64,000 bases of DNA from assembly GCF_000020725.1 (NCBI RefSeq), contig NC_011146.1:2913501-2977500 (forward strand), written 5' to 3'. Origin of the DNA: Citrifermentans bemidjiense Bem. Its GTDB lineage: Bacteria > Desulfobacterota > Desulfuromonadia > Geobacterales > Geobacteraceae. Position numbers and translations under genes: made by a program. Of the stretch, positions 1 through 8,291 are shown in pieces (positions within the stretch are counted from its first letter, which is position 1; each line of letters begins with the position of its first letter). The notes below the pieces were generated by a model, which was not told the DNA's origin, did not search any database, and saw only the letters and a list, made by a program, of their open reading frames with translations.

Positions 1-296
1 AGCGCTTTCAGCACGCTTTTCTTGGCGCCGTAGGCCATGTCCTTGCCGCGGTCGAGGATCTCCGAGGCCCGATCGCCGACAGACTCGGCCATCTCGGCCA
101 CCTGCTCGGTGAAATCCTCCACCGCCTCCAGCGCGTCTTCCCCCTTGCGGCGTGCTTTCTTGGCGTAGCGCCCCATCTCCTTGCGGGTCTTCTCGCCGCT
201 TTGCGGCGCGTACATGAGCGCGATGCCGGCGCCTATGATGCCTCCAGCCAAGAGCATGAGCGCCCCAACCATCAGGTTGTTTTGCTTGTCTTCCAT
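1..296 (-). CDS. YtxH-family protein (3' end outside window)
   Basis: Reading leftward from the ATG at 296, the frame stays open to the window edge, so the C-terminus is missing. The protein begins MEDKQNNLMVGALMLLAGG, giving one glycine-rich membrane segment (about residues 8-29), then the motif APQSGEKTRKEM typical of YtxH/general-stress proteins, then a charged helix rich in Lys and Glu. A strong ribosome site (AAAGGAGG) lies just upstream of the ATG. YtxH proteins are small membrane-tethered proteins of unclear function, often stress-induced. A second, shorter YtxH gene lies at 5197-5418. The family call is good; the function is unknown. Confidence 0.8.
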   Translation of the reverse strand, partial: MEDKQNNLMVGALMLLAGGIIGAGIALMYAPQSGEKTRKEMGRYAKKARRKGEDALEAVEDFTEQVAEMAESVGDRASEILDRGKDMAYGAKKSVLKA

Positions 297-390
297 AACG
301 GTCCTCCTTTGCTTCCCATGGTAAGATTTCAGCTGCCCAATATAGTACCCGAAGCGTCCCGTTTGCCAAGGCCCTGTTCTCATTATTACT

Positions 391-418
391 TTGAAGCAGA
401 AGACTGTGCGTGTATAGT
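391..418 (+). promoter_or_regulatory. candidate sigma-70 promoter of the 464 oxidoreductase gene
   Basis: TTGAAG (391-396) and TATAGT (413-418) are separated by 16 bp, with TG directly before the -10 hexamer. The site is 45 bp upstream of the ATG at 464. This rests on visual matching only. Confidence 0.4.
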
Positions 419-463
419 TAACACGTTACGCTCACTACAAATACGCATCACCAGAGGTAGATC

Positions 464-1567
464 ATGGATCAAAAATATGACGTACTGATAGTAGGAGGCG
501 GCCCCGGCGGAGTCGCCGCCGCCTACATCTGCCATAAGCTTGGCCTCTCCCACCTGCTGATTGAATCGGGCAAGGCTATCTTCCAGGGCATTGCCAATAC
601 CTACCCGGAAGGAAAGAACGTTTACCCCTCCAAGCCCAAGGAGAACCCCGAGCCCTTCCTGGTAGAGGAACTGCGCCCGCCCGACAAACCGGTGACGGTG
701 GAGAAATACATCCAGTACGTGCAGCACTTCGTGCAGCACGAAGGGCTGAACGTACTCACCGACACCCAGTTCGAGAACATCGAAGACGGCAGGGAGTACC
801 TCAAGGTACTCACCTCCCGGGGGACTTTCCAGGCCAAAAGGGTCCTGCTCGCCTTCGGCAGTTCCATTCCGAAGGAGCTCTCCGTGTACGGAGACGCGAA
901 GATGGTCGCCAAGGGGCTGGACGACCCGAAGAAATACATAGGGGTGCGCACGCTTGTCATCGGCGGCGGCAACAGCGCGGCCGACGTCATCATCTCCATC
1001 CTCAAGGAAAAGCGCAACGCCAACGACACCGAACCGGTGTACTGGGCGCACGTTGCGGAGACCTTCGACGTGAACAAGGAGACAGCGCAAAGGCTGGGCG
1101 AGGAGATCCTCCTCGGGGGAAACATCCGGCTTTTGCCCGGCGCCACCCCGAGGATCGGCGAGGTCGACGACGAAGGTGTGGACCGACTGGTGATCCGGGT
1201 AAGCGAGGACAAGATCCCCGGCGGGATCGAGCGCTACCACGCCATGAGCTTTCCCATGAAGAACGTGATCGCCTGCATCGGCAGCCAGGGCCCCACCTCC
1301 ATCTACGACCGGATCGGCGTGCAAACCATAGCCTGCGCCGAGGGGGTCTGCCAGGTAGCCAAGGAAGGGGACCGGCTGCTCCTCTTAACCTCCGACTTCG
1401 AGTCGACCCGCAAAGGGGTCTACGTGATCGGTGGCGCCATCTCCCCCTCCTACATGCGGATCAACAAGGGGGCCATCCAGGAGGAGCGGCACCCGAACCT
1501 GATCTACACCGCTGTGAACGACGCCCATCACGTCATCGACGCCATAGCCGCGAAGCTCAAAAAATAG
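464..1567 (+). CDS. FAD/NAD(P)-binding oxidoreductase (YpdA/thioredoxin-reductase-like fold)
   Basis: The 367-residue protein has two Rossmann motifs. VGGGPGG at residues 10-16 is the FAD site, and VIGGGNSAAD near 165-174 is the NAD(P)H site. There is no CxxC redox pair between them, so it is not a classical thioredoxin reductase. The layout resembles YpdA-type (bacillithiol disulfide reductase family) or ferredoxin-NADP reductase-like flavoproteins. It probably passes electrons from NAD(P)H through FAD to an unidentified acceptor in the cytoplasm. It stands alone, with a candidate promoter at 391-418 and a bidirectional terminator downstream. The family is confident; the substrate is not known. 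Confidence 0.8.
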   Translation: MDQKYDVLIVGGGPGGVAAAYICHKLGLSHLLIESGKAIFQGIANTYPEGKNVYPSKPKENPEPFLVEELRPPDKPVTVEKYIQYVQHFVQHEGLNVLTDTQFENIEDGREYLKVLTSRGTFQAKRVLLAFGSSIPKELSVYGDAKMVAKGLDDPKKYIGVRTLVIGGGNSAADVIISILKEKRNANDTEPVYWAHVAETFDVNKETAQRLGEEILLGGNIRLLPGATPRIGEVDDEGVDRLVIRVSEDKIPGGIERYHAMSFPMKNVIACIGSQGPTSIYDRIGVQTIACAEGVCQVAKEGDRLLLLTSDFESTRKGVYVIGGAISPSYMRINKGAIQEERHPNLIYTAVNDAHHVIDAIAAKLKK

Positions 1568-1713
1568 CAGTTCAGCTGGGAAATAACCGCCGTGCCCACT
1601 CGGCCTATCGCCGCTCTCCTCCCCCTGGAGGGGGGAGGTCGGGAGGGGGGAAAGGGGGCGCCCCCTCCCTGCCCCTCCCCCTCCGGGGGCGGGAAACGAT
1701 CACCCTAAATAAG

Positions 1714-1739
1714 AAAGGGGAGCCAACCGGCTCCCCTTT
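1714..1739. terminator. bidirectional rho-independent terminator
   Basis: An 11-bp perfect stem (AAAGGGGAGCC / GGCTCCCCTTT) encloses an AACC loop and has A- and T-rich flanks. It sits between the convergent genes ending at 1567 (+) and 1768 (-), so it can serve both. Confidence 0.85.
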
Positions 1740-1767
1740 TCCATTCTTTAGATTGTCCCTGCTGCGG

Positions 1768-2565
1768 CTATTGCCCGCGCATCTCTTCCTTCAACCCTTC
1801 CACCACAGCCTTCACCTCGGCGATCATCTCGCGGGCCTGCGGGGAGTGTTCCCTGGCCAGGTAGCTCTCGAAGTACTTGATCGCCTCCTGGGTGCGGTCC
1901 TGGTCGATGCAGATGTTTCCCAGCGTAAGATAGCTCATGGTGAAATCGGGGTCGAGGCGGACCGCTTCCAGCGTCTCGCGCTCGGCCGACTCGAGGTCGT
2001 CCATGTCGTAGTAGAGCTCCCCCAAGTTGAAGCGGGCGGTGGCGTCAGCGGGATCGATCTCGATTCCCTTGTGGTAGGCCTCGATCGCCTTCTCATTCTC
2101 CCCGAGACCGTAATAAAGGTCCCCCATGGCGTTCAGGGCGAAGACGTTTTTGGGATCGAGTTCAAGCGCCTTCTGGAAGGACTTCAGCGCATCTTCGGTC
2201 CGTTCCATCGCGTTGTACACAAGGCCCATGCTGACGTAGCCGTCGCACTCCTTGGGCTGCAGCTCGGTCACCTTGCGGTAACAGCCGAGCGCATCCTTGT
2301 GCTTGCCCGATTCGAAATAAACGTCGCCCAGGGCCGTGATCCCGTCGAGGTCTTCAGGCGCAAGCTCCAGCCCCTTCTTGAGCGCAGCGATGGCATCGTC
2401 GGCCTTCCCCTGCTCCGAGTACGCCTCGCCCAAGTAGAAATAACCCTCGGCGTTCTCCGGCTCAAGCGAGATGCACCCTTTGAAGGCTTCGACGGCCTGG
2501 ACATACTCTCCCGACTCCATCAGGGCTATCCCGTCTGCCAGTTTCTCGTCAAAAGTCGTTCCCAT
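1768..2565 (-). CDS. TPR-repeat protein
   Basis: The protein has 265 residues from the chosen ATG at 2565. An upstream in-frame ATG at 2595 would add ten residues, but GGAGGTGG lies at ideal distance before 2565. Almost the whole chain is tandem 34-residue tetratricopeptide repeats (pattern ..A...YFYLGEAY...GKADDAIAALKKGLEL.P). There is no signal peptide or membrane segment, so it is probably a cytoplasmic scaffold for protein-protein contacts. It is divergent from ptsP, and the partner cannot be told from the sequence. Confidence 0.85.
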   Translation of the reverse strand: MGTTFDEKLADGIALMESGEYVQAVEAFKGCISLEPENAEGYFYLGEAYSEQGKADDAIAALKKGLELAPEDLDGITALGDVYFESGKHKDALGCYRKVTELQPKECDGYVSMGLVYNAMERTEDALKSFQKALELDPKNVFALNAMGDLYYGLGENEKAIEAYHKGIEIDPADATARFNLGELYYDMDDLESAERETLEAVRLDPDFTMSYLTLGNICIDQDRTQEAIKYFESYLAREHSPQAREMIAEVKAVVEGLKEEMRGQ

Positions 2566-2716
2566 TGCCACCTCCGCGTCTGCAACTGATTTCATTGGCG
2601 CACACTATAACAGAGATGATTATGCTTTGCCATCTTAAACGCCCGTTAAAATAGCATTAAAATACTTCACATATCATTTTTCTCATTTATACTGCCCCGA
2701 GAACGCCACAAAGGGG

Positions 2717-5065
2717 ATGAGAATGCCGGAGGAGACAGGGGAACAACTGGGACTGAGGACACTGGAGGACATCAGCATGCTGATCCTTCACTCCCACGAT
2801 CTGCAGGAGACCCTGGATAATATAGTCAACCTCGTTGCTAAGAGAATGTCCTCCGACGTCTGTTCCATCTACCTTCTGGAGGAGGACGGCGAGACCCTGA
2901 GGCTGCACGCGACCCGCGGTCTCTCCAGGCTCTCCGTCGGCATCACCATGAAGACCTCGGAAGGCCTCACCGGCCTCGCCATCGAGCAGCGCGGCGTAGT
3001 GGCGACGGACAACGCGCCGCGGCACCCGCGCTACAAGTACTTCAGGCAGACCAAGGAGGAAAAGGTCCTTTCCTTCTTAGGCGTCCCCTTCTTCGAACGC
3101 AACAACCCCATCGGCGTCCTGGTCATACAAAACCGCGACGCGCGCACCTTCACCTCCCAGGAAATCAGCGCCGTCTCCACCATCGCCTGGCAGATCTCCA
3201 GCATCGTTTCCAACGCAAAACTCCTCGACTCCGTCAGGAAGAAGGAAGAGGAGCGGGCTTTTTACGCAGCCGAGGTGGACCGGCTCCGCAAAACCGGGGT
3301 ACTCAAGGATACCGGCCGCGCGAGCCGCAAGAGCCAGGGATCGGGAGTATTGACCGGGATCGGGATTTCCCCCGGTTTCGCAGTGGGGAGAATTTCGGTA
3401 CTGCACCGTGGTGCGAGCGAAGAGGCGGTCCTGGAACAGGCGCGGCCGCGCGCCGAGGAACAGACCCGCTTCCTGCACGCGCTGGAGAAGGCGCGCATCC
3501 AGACCATCTATATGGAAAAGCGGGTGGGCCAGATCCTATCCGAGGCCGACGCCGCCATCTTCCACAGCCACCTGATGATACTGGAGGACCGCGGCTTCAT
3601 CGGGAAGATCGGCGCGCTGATCGACGAGGGGCTGGGTGCCCAAACCGCGGTAAGCCAGGTGGTGGACAGCTACGTGGCGGCCTTCGCCCGGATGCAGGAC
3701 CCCTACCTGCGCGAGCGCAGCGCCGACATGGAGGACATCGGGCGCAGGATCTGCGACGCGCTGAACGGCAGCAACCACAAGCACAGGGAACGCCTGCGCG
3801 ACCCGCGGATCATCATCGCCCGGGAACTGCTCCCCTCCGACCTCGCCATCATGGACCACGGCAAGGTGACCGGCATCGCCACCGAGAAGGGGAACCAGAA
3901 CGCCCACGCGGCGATCATGGCCCGGGCGCTCGGCATTCCTGCCGTCTTCGGGGTAGAGGGGCTGTTGAAAAAGGTCGGGGCTCGCTGCGAGGTGGTCGTT
4001 GACGGCAACTCCGGCTGCGTCTACGTAAACCCGGACCAACGCATCAAGAAGGAATATCAGCGGCTGCAGGGGGAATTCGACCAGAAGCAGCGCGAGCTGG
4101 AAGGTATCCGGGACCTACCCGCCGTGACCACCGACGGCTGCACCGTCTCTCTTCTGGCCAACATCGGACTTCTGAGCGATTTGAGGGTAGCGCAGGCGCA
4201 CGGAGCCGAGGGGGTCGGGCTGTACCGGACCGAGTTCCCGTTCATGAGCCGCAACTCGTTCCCCGGGCGCGTGGAGCAGGCCGCCATCTACCGCAAGGTG
4301 CTGGAAGGGTTCCCAGGGCTCCCGGTCACCATCAGGACCCTCGACATAGGCGGAGACAAGGAGCTTTCCTACTTCCCCCACCCAAAGGAAGACAACCCCT
4401 TCCTGGGGTGGCGCTCCATGCGCATCTCACTCGACCGCGAGGACATCTTCCGCGAGCAGTTGGCTGCGGTGCTTTTGGCGTCCGCCAGCGGCAGGTGCAA
4501 CATCATGTTCCCCATGATCTCCGGCGTGGACGAAGTGCGCCGCATCAAGGGGATACTGGAACAAGTGAAAGAAGAGCTGAGAAAAGATGGGAAGGAATTC
4601 GCCCAGGATATTGGGCTCGGGGTCATGGTAGAGCTGCCGGCGGCGGTGCTGGTAGCGGAGATGCTGGCCCGCGAGGTCGATTACCTGAGCATCGGGACCA
4701 ACGACCTGATCCAGTACACCCTTGCCTGCGACAGGAACAATCCGCTGGTGAAGAAGTGGTACGACCCGTACCATCCTGCGGTCCTGCACTCGATCAAGAA
4801 GGTGGCGCAAGCGGCTGCGGGCGCGGGGAAGCCGGCGTCTTTGTGCGGCGAGATGGCGGGAGAACCGATCAACGCGGTCCTTTTGCTGGGGCTTGGGATA
4901 CGCTGCTTCAGCCTTTCCGCGCCGAACATACCGCGCGTGAAAGAGGCCATACGCGCCATTTCCCTGGGGCAGGCGGAACAGATAGCCGGACAGGTGCTGC
5001 GGATGGAAAGTGCCCTCTCCATCAAGAGCTACCTGGAATCGGTACAGCGCGAGCTGGGGCTGTAA
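2717..5065 (+). CDS. ptsP: PtsP, GAF-domain phosphoenolpyruvate-protein phosphotransferase (EI-Ntr)
   Basis: The 782-residue protein has an N-terminal GAF domain (about 20-165), the EI N-terminal helical domain (about 210-340), the swivelling phosphohistidine domain with the phospho-acceptor His in NAHAAIMARALG (near residue 396), and the C-terminal PEP-binding TIM barrel (about 470-770) with GVGLYRTEF and SLCGEMAG. This is the full domain order of the nitrogen-PTS enzyme I. It takes phosphate from PEP and passes it to NPr and EIIA-Ntr, linking carbon and nitrogen status. The GAF domain probably senses glutamine or 2-oxoglutarate, as known for the family. No npr or ptsN gene is adjacent. Confidence 0.93.
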   Translation: MRMPEETGEQLGLRTLEDISMLILHSHDLQETLDNIVNLVAKRMSSDVCSIYLLEEDGETLRLHATRGLSRLSVGITMKTSEGLTGLAIEQRGVVATDNAPRHPRYKYFRQTKEEKVLSFLGVPFFERNNPIGVLVIQNRDARTFTSQEISAVSTIAWQISSIVSNAKLLDSVRKKEEERAFYAAEVDRLRKTGVLKDTGRASRKSQGSGVLTGIGISPGFAVGRISVLHRGASEEAVLEQARPRAEEQTRFLHALEKARIQTIYMEKRVGQILSEADAAIFHSHLMILEDRGFIGKIGALIDEGLGAQTAVSQVVDSYVAAFARMQDPYLRERSADMEDIGRRICDALNGSNHKHRERLRDPRIIIARELLPSDLAIMDHGKVTGIATEKGNQNAHAAIMARALGIPAVFGVEGLLKKVGARCEVVVDGNSGCVYVNPDQRIKKEYQRLQGEFDQKQRELEGIRDLPAVTTDGCTVSLLANIGLLSDLRVAQAHGAEGVGLYRTEFPFMSRNSFPGRVEQAAIYRKVLEGFPGLPVTIRTLDIGGDKELSYFPHPKEDNPFLGWRSMRISLDREDIFREQLAAVLLASASGRCNIMFPMISGVDEVRRIKGILEQVKEELRKDGKEFAQDIGLGVMVELPAAVLVAEMLAREVDYLSIGTNDLIQYTLACDRNNPLVKKWYDPYHPAVLHSIKKVAQAAAGAGKPASLCGEMAGEPINAVLLLGLGIRCFSLSAPNIPRVKEAIRAISLGQAEQIAGQVLRMESALSIKSYLESVQRELGL

Positions 5066-5150
5066 GGCACAAGAGACAGCAGCCGGGGGCCGGATTATAG
5101 ATCCCGGTCCCCGGCCATGTATCTCCAACAAGGGAAGGTCGATCTTTCGT

Positions 5151-5187
5151 TGTCAATTGTCAATTGTCAATTGTCAATTGTCAATTG
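5151..5187. repeat. TGTCAAT heptamer tandem repeat
   Basis: Five direct copies of TGTCAAT plus two bases lie in the gap between ptsP and the YtxH gene. The same unit, in the opposite orientation, occurs at about 32951-32972. Because each unit contains CAATTG, the array can also fold on itself. Confidence 0.85.
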
Positions 5188-5196
5188 CAGTTGCAG

Positions 5197-5418
5197 TTAG
5201 ATCCAGCAGTCCCCGCCGTCGTAGTTGAGGTCGTTGTTGGCCCCTTTCCCTTTTTTCACGCACCCCTTCAGCTTGTTGAGTGCCTCTTCCTTCGCCTCAC
5301 CCAGCTTCTCGCGAACCTCGCGGCCGGTCTTGGGAGTAAAGAGGAGTGCGGCGCCTGCAGCCACAGCGGCCCCAGCCAGGAAGGCCAGCAGTGCGGCCTG
5401 TTCGCTTTTTTTGGACAT
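5197..5418 (-). CDS. small YtxH-family protein
   Basis: The 73-residue protein has a single Ala/Gly-rich membrane helix (about residues 8-27), then LFTPKTGREVREKL, the YtxH signature, and an amphipathic lysine-rich tail ending in Cys-Trp-Ile. The ATG at 5418 is preceded by GGAGCGATACGTC, a reasonable ribosome site. It is a paralogue of the truncated gene at the left edge and is probably a membrane-associated stress protein of unknown function. It converges on ptsP. Confidence 0.75.
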   Translation of the reverse strand: MSKKSEQAALLAFLAGAAVAAGAALLFTPKTGREVREKLGEAKEEALNKLKGCVKKGKGANNDLNYDGGDCWI

Positions 5419-5596
5419 GACGTATCGCTCCTTTGGTTCTGGAAGTTAACCACCCGGAAATTTTGCAATTATTCTTACCACATTCGGCGACGCAATAAAA
5501 CCCCCAACGTTTACGTCTGCCGTTATTTTCTGCTTAGCATTCACCGTGGTTAAATGATACTATCGCCGGCATCAAAAAAATCTGAAGGAGATATGC

Positions 5597-6652
5597 ATGT
5601 TTTCGTTGAAGAAAAAGCACCTTTTAGTGATCGCCTCGCTGCTGACGGCCATGCTGCTCCCGGCCGGTTCCTTCGCGGAAGAATCCGCCGCCACCCCTCA
5701 AGAAAAACCAGCCGGCCAGCCAGCCGCGAAAAAGGCGGCCAACGAGCCGGCGGCGGCTCAGAAAAGCCCAGCCGTGGTCCGGGTTAACGGCACGCCCATC
5801 ACCAAGCTGGACGTCGAGCGCGCGGTCAAGGTGATGCTCGCGCAAAACAAGGTAGACCAGCCGATTCCACCGGAGCTGCAAAAGCAGGCGGAGAGCGCCG
5901 CGCTGGAGCAGTTGACCTCCGCCGAACTGCTCTACCAGGAAGCCTCGAAGAGCAAGATCCCCGATTTGGACAAGATGATTGAACAGAAGGTGTCGCAGAA
6001 CCGGCAGAAGTTCAAGACCGAAGCGGAACTGGTCGAGGCGCTGAGCGCGCTGGAAATGACCCTACCGGATCTGGAGGAGTTCACCCGCAAGGAGATCGTC
6101 CTCAGTACCTACATCGCCGAACATTTCCAGAACAAGGCTAGTGTCAGCGACGAAGAGGTAAAAAAGTTCTACGACGACAACCTGAACCAGTATTTCAAGA
6201 AGCCGGAGTCGGTGAAAGCGAGCCACATCCTGGTCGGGACCGATGAGAAGTCAACGCCGGAGGACAAGAAAAAGGCGAAGGAGAAGGCCGAGGCACTCCT
6301 GAAGCGGCTGCAGGCTGGCGAGGATTTCGCAGCGGTTGCCAAGGGTGAGTCGACCTGCCCGAGCGCGAGCGAGGGAGGCGACCTGGGCGAATTCGGTCGC
6401 GGGCAAATGGTCCCCGAATTCGAAGAGGCAGCGTTCAAGCTTAAGCCGGGCGAGATGAGCGGCGTGGTCGAGACCAAGTTCGGCTACCATATCATCAAGG
6501 TAACCGGGAAGCAGGAAGCGGCAGCGGAGAAGCTGGAAAACGTGAAAGAGACAATTGTCGAATTCCTGAAAAAACAGAAGGAGCAGCAGGAGCTCTCCAA
6601 TTTCATCGATGAGTTGAAGAAAAAGGCGAAGATAGAAAAGGTCGAGCTGTAA
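5597..6652 (+). CDS. periplasmic parvulin-type peptidyl-prolyl isomerase (SurA/PrsA-like)
   Basis: The 351-residue protein begins with a signal peptide (MFSLKKKHLLVIASLLTAML, cleavage probably after SFA near residue 27). An Ala/Pro-rich linker follows, then a SurA-like N-terminal helical region (about 55-190). The PpiC rotamase domain (about 200-300) contains ASHILV, FGRGQMVPEFEEAAF and FGYHIIKV. The C-terminus is a coiled, Lys/Glu-rich helix. It is expected to be an outer-membrane or secreted-protein folding factor in the periplasm. Ribosome site GAAGGAGATATGC precedes the ATG, and a strong terminator follows. Confidence 0.9.
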   Translation: MFSLKKKHLLVIASLLTAMLLPAGSFAEESAATPQEKPAGQPAAKKAANEPAAAQKSPAVVRVNGTPITKLDVERAVKVMLAQNKVDQPIPPELQKQAESAALEQLTSAELLYQEASKSKIPDLDKMIEQKVSQNRQKFKTEAELVEALSALEMTLPDLEEFTRKEIVLSTYIAEHFQNKASVSDEEVKKFYDDNLNQYFKKPESVKASHILVGTDEKSTPEDKKKAKEKAEALLKRLQAGEDFAAVAKGESTCPSASEGGDLGEFGRGQMVPEFEEAAFKLKPGEMSGVVETKFGYHIIKVTGKQEAAAEKLENVKETIVEFLKKQKEQQELSNFIDELKKKAKIEKVEL

Positions 6653-6666
6653 CCAAACAGAAAGCA

Positions 6667-6716
6667 AAAGGGGACAGGCAACTTTTTGATCTCAAAAAGT
6701 AGCCTGTCCCCCTTTC
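6667..6716. terminator. rho-independent terminator after the parvulin gene
   Basis: The arms AAAGGGGACAGGC and GCCTGTCCCCCTTT pair, with an inner CTTTTTGATCTCAAAAAG hairpin, and TTCTTTTTT follows. It lies between convergent genes and could also stop ferritin transcription. Confidence 0.8.
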
Positions 6717-6744
6717 TTTTTTGTGGTCTCCTCCCCTCTTCCTT

Positions 6745-7263
6745 TCAGGGAGCAGCCGTTGTGGGAGGCGGTACGAATACCCTTGCCGCCAGCTCCGTGT
6801 CCAGCATCAGCAGGCCCTGCCCGTTGTCCCCTATCAGCTTCAGCTTGCCGATAATATCCCTGTCGTTTTCCTCCTCTTCGATCTGCTCGGTGACGAACCA
6901 CTGCAGGAAGATCACGGTTGCGTGATCCTTCTCGGTTTGCGCCAGGTCGGTCAGCTCGTTTATCGACGAGGTGATGAACTGCTCGTGCGTCAGGGTCTGC
7001 TCGAACATATCCAGGAGGTTCTTGAACTTGGTGGGTGGCGCCGCTATGGCCGCAAGCTCGGTATGCTCCCCGCGGCTATTTATGTAGTTGTAGAACTTCA
7101 TGGCGTGGACCATCTCCTCCTGGTACTGCACCATGAACCAGTTTGCGCTTCCCTTCAGCCCTATGGAGGCAGCATACGAGGACATGGAGAGGTAGAGATA
7201 GGCAGAGTAGAGTTCGTTGTTGAGTTGTTTGTTCAAGGCGTTGCACAGTTTCTTGCTAAGCAT
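6745..7263 (-). CDS. ferritin (non-haem iron storage)
   Basis: The 172-residue protein starts at the ATG at 7263, which has GGGGG seven bases before it; an in-frame TTG at 7269 is less likely. The four-helix ferritin fold shows in NNELYSAYLYLSMSSYAA, NWFMVQYQEEMVHAMKFYNYI and FLQWFVTEQIEEE. These carry the usual ferroxidase ligands (Glu of NNELYSAY, Glu/His of EEMVHAMK, and Glu and Gln of the third and fourth helices). It oxidises Fe(II) and stores Fe(III) in a 24-mer cytoplasmic shell. A promoter with a 14-bp palindrome over the start region lies upstream, suggesting repression. Confidence 0.93.
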   Translation of the reverse strand: MLSKKLCNALNKQLNNELYSAYLYLSMSSYAASIGLKGSANWFMVQYQEEMVHAMKFYNYINSRGEHTELAAIAAPPTKFKNLLDMFEQTLTHEQFITSSINELTDLAQTEKDHATVIFLQWFVTEQIEEEENDRDIIGKLKLIGDNGQGLLMLDTELAARVFVPPPTTAAP

Positions 7264-7295
7264 GGTCAATCCCCCTTTTATTGCATTTCAAACAG

Positions 7296-7309
7296 TGTCA
7301 GTACTGACA
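7296..7309. promoter_or_regulatory. perfect 14-bp palindrome, candidate operator of ferritin
   Basis: TGTCAGTACTGACA is a perfect palindrome 32 bp upstream of the ferritin ATG and just downstream of the candidate -10 box, so it covers the likely transcription start. The binding protein is not identifiable from sequence. Confidence 0.5.
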
Positions 7310-7312
7310 ACA

Positions 7313-7340
7313 ATGATATCTCTTCAGAGCACCGATTCAA
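7313..7340 (-). promoter_or_regulatory. candidate sigma-70 promoter of ferritin
   Basis: On the minus strand TTGAAT (7340-7335) and TATCAT (7318-7313) are separated by 16 bp, about 50 bp from the start codon. Confidence 0.4.
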
Positions 7341-7378
7341 ATATGTATACGACATCGAGAGAGTTCGGGTCACAGCCG

Positions 7379-8155
7379 TCAATCGCTCTTCCTCCCCGCG
7401 TCCATGCGATCCATGAAGATCTTGATCAGATCGATGGGGACCGGGAAGATGGTGGTCGAGTTCTTCTCGGCCGCTATCTCTGTGAGCGTCTGTAGATAAC
7501 GCAGTTGCAGCGACATCGGCTGCGCCACCATCACCTGCGCCGCCTGGGCCAGCTTTTCCGAGGCCTGCAGCTCGCCCTCGGCGTGGATCACCTTGGCGCG
7601 GCGCTCCCTTTCCGCCTCCGCCTGCTTCGCGATGGCGCGCTGCATCTCCTGCGGCAAATCGATGTTCTTCACCTCGACAGTCGAGACCTTTACCCCCCAA
7701 GGCTCAGTCTGCCGGTCGAGGATCTCCTGCAACTCGCGATTGATCTTTTCCCGGTTTGCCAGAAGCTCGTCCAGGTCCACCTGCCCCAGCACGCTGCGCA
7801 AGGTAGTCTGCGAGAGCTGGCTCGTAGCGTAGAGGTAGTTCTCCATCTCCACCACCGCGCGCACAGCATCCACCACCCGAAAGTAGATCACCGCCGACAC
7901 CTTCACCGTCACGTTGTCATGGGTAATGACGTCCTGCGACGGGACGTCCATCGCAACTATCCTGAGCGACACGCGCACCAGCCGGTCGATACCCGGGATG
8001 ATGAGCACGATGCCGGGGCCGCGGACCTTCTTCACCCTACCCAGTCTGAAGAGGACCCCCCTCTCATATTCGGGGAGTATGCGAATGGCATTGGCGAGGA
8101 AAGCTACTATCAGGACAAGAACGAACAATACCGGGAACAGGTCGAACACGTTCAT
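7379..8155 (-). CDS. slipin (SPFH/band-7 stomatin-like membrane protein)
   Basis: The 258-residue protein has one N-terminal membrane helix (residues about 5-25, [19 protein letters not shown]). The canonical SPFH domain follows: [50 protein letters not shown], and a helical stretch ending [15 protein letters not shown]. Length and motifs match bacterial slipins, which oligomerise in membrane microdomains. In many genomes a slipin is partnered by an NfeD membrane protein, but none is seen here. Ferritin lies directly downstream on the same strand with its own promoter. Confidence 0.9.
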   Translation of the reverse strand: MNVFDLFPVLFVLVLIVAFLANAIRILPEYERGVLFRLGRVKKVRGPGIVLIIPGIDRLVRVSLRIVAMDVPSQDVITHDNVTVKVSAVIYFRVVDAVRAVVEMENYLYATSQLSQTTLRSVLGQVDLDELLANREKINRELQEILDRQTEPWGVKVSTVEVKNIDLPQEMQRAIAKQAEAERERRAKVIHAEGELQASEKLAQAAQVMVAQPMSLQLRYLQTLTEIAAEKNSTTIFPVPIDLIKIFMDRMDAGRKSD

Positions 8156-8291
8156 GATCCCCTCCGAGAAATAGTTGTGGTCCGCAAAGGCCCGCCAAAG
8201 TATAACTAAGCAACAGTCTCAGTCAATTGCTGGCTTGCCAAAACTCTTCATCCATGTTATTGAAGAAACCTCTAACAATGGGAACTGGCGC

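Noticed and set aside
8175-8291. Upstream extension of the response regulator
   Set aside because: Receiver family sequence starts at ATG 8292.
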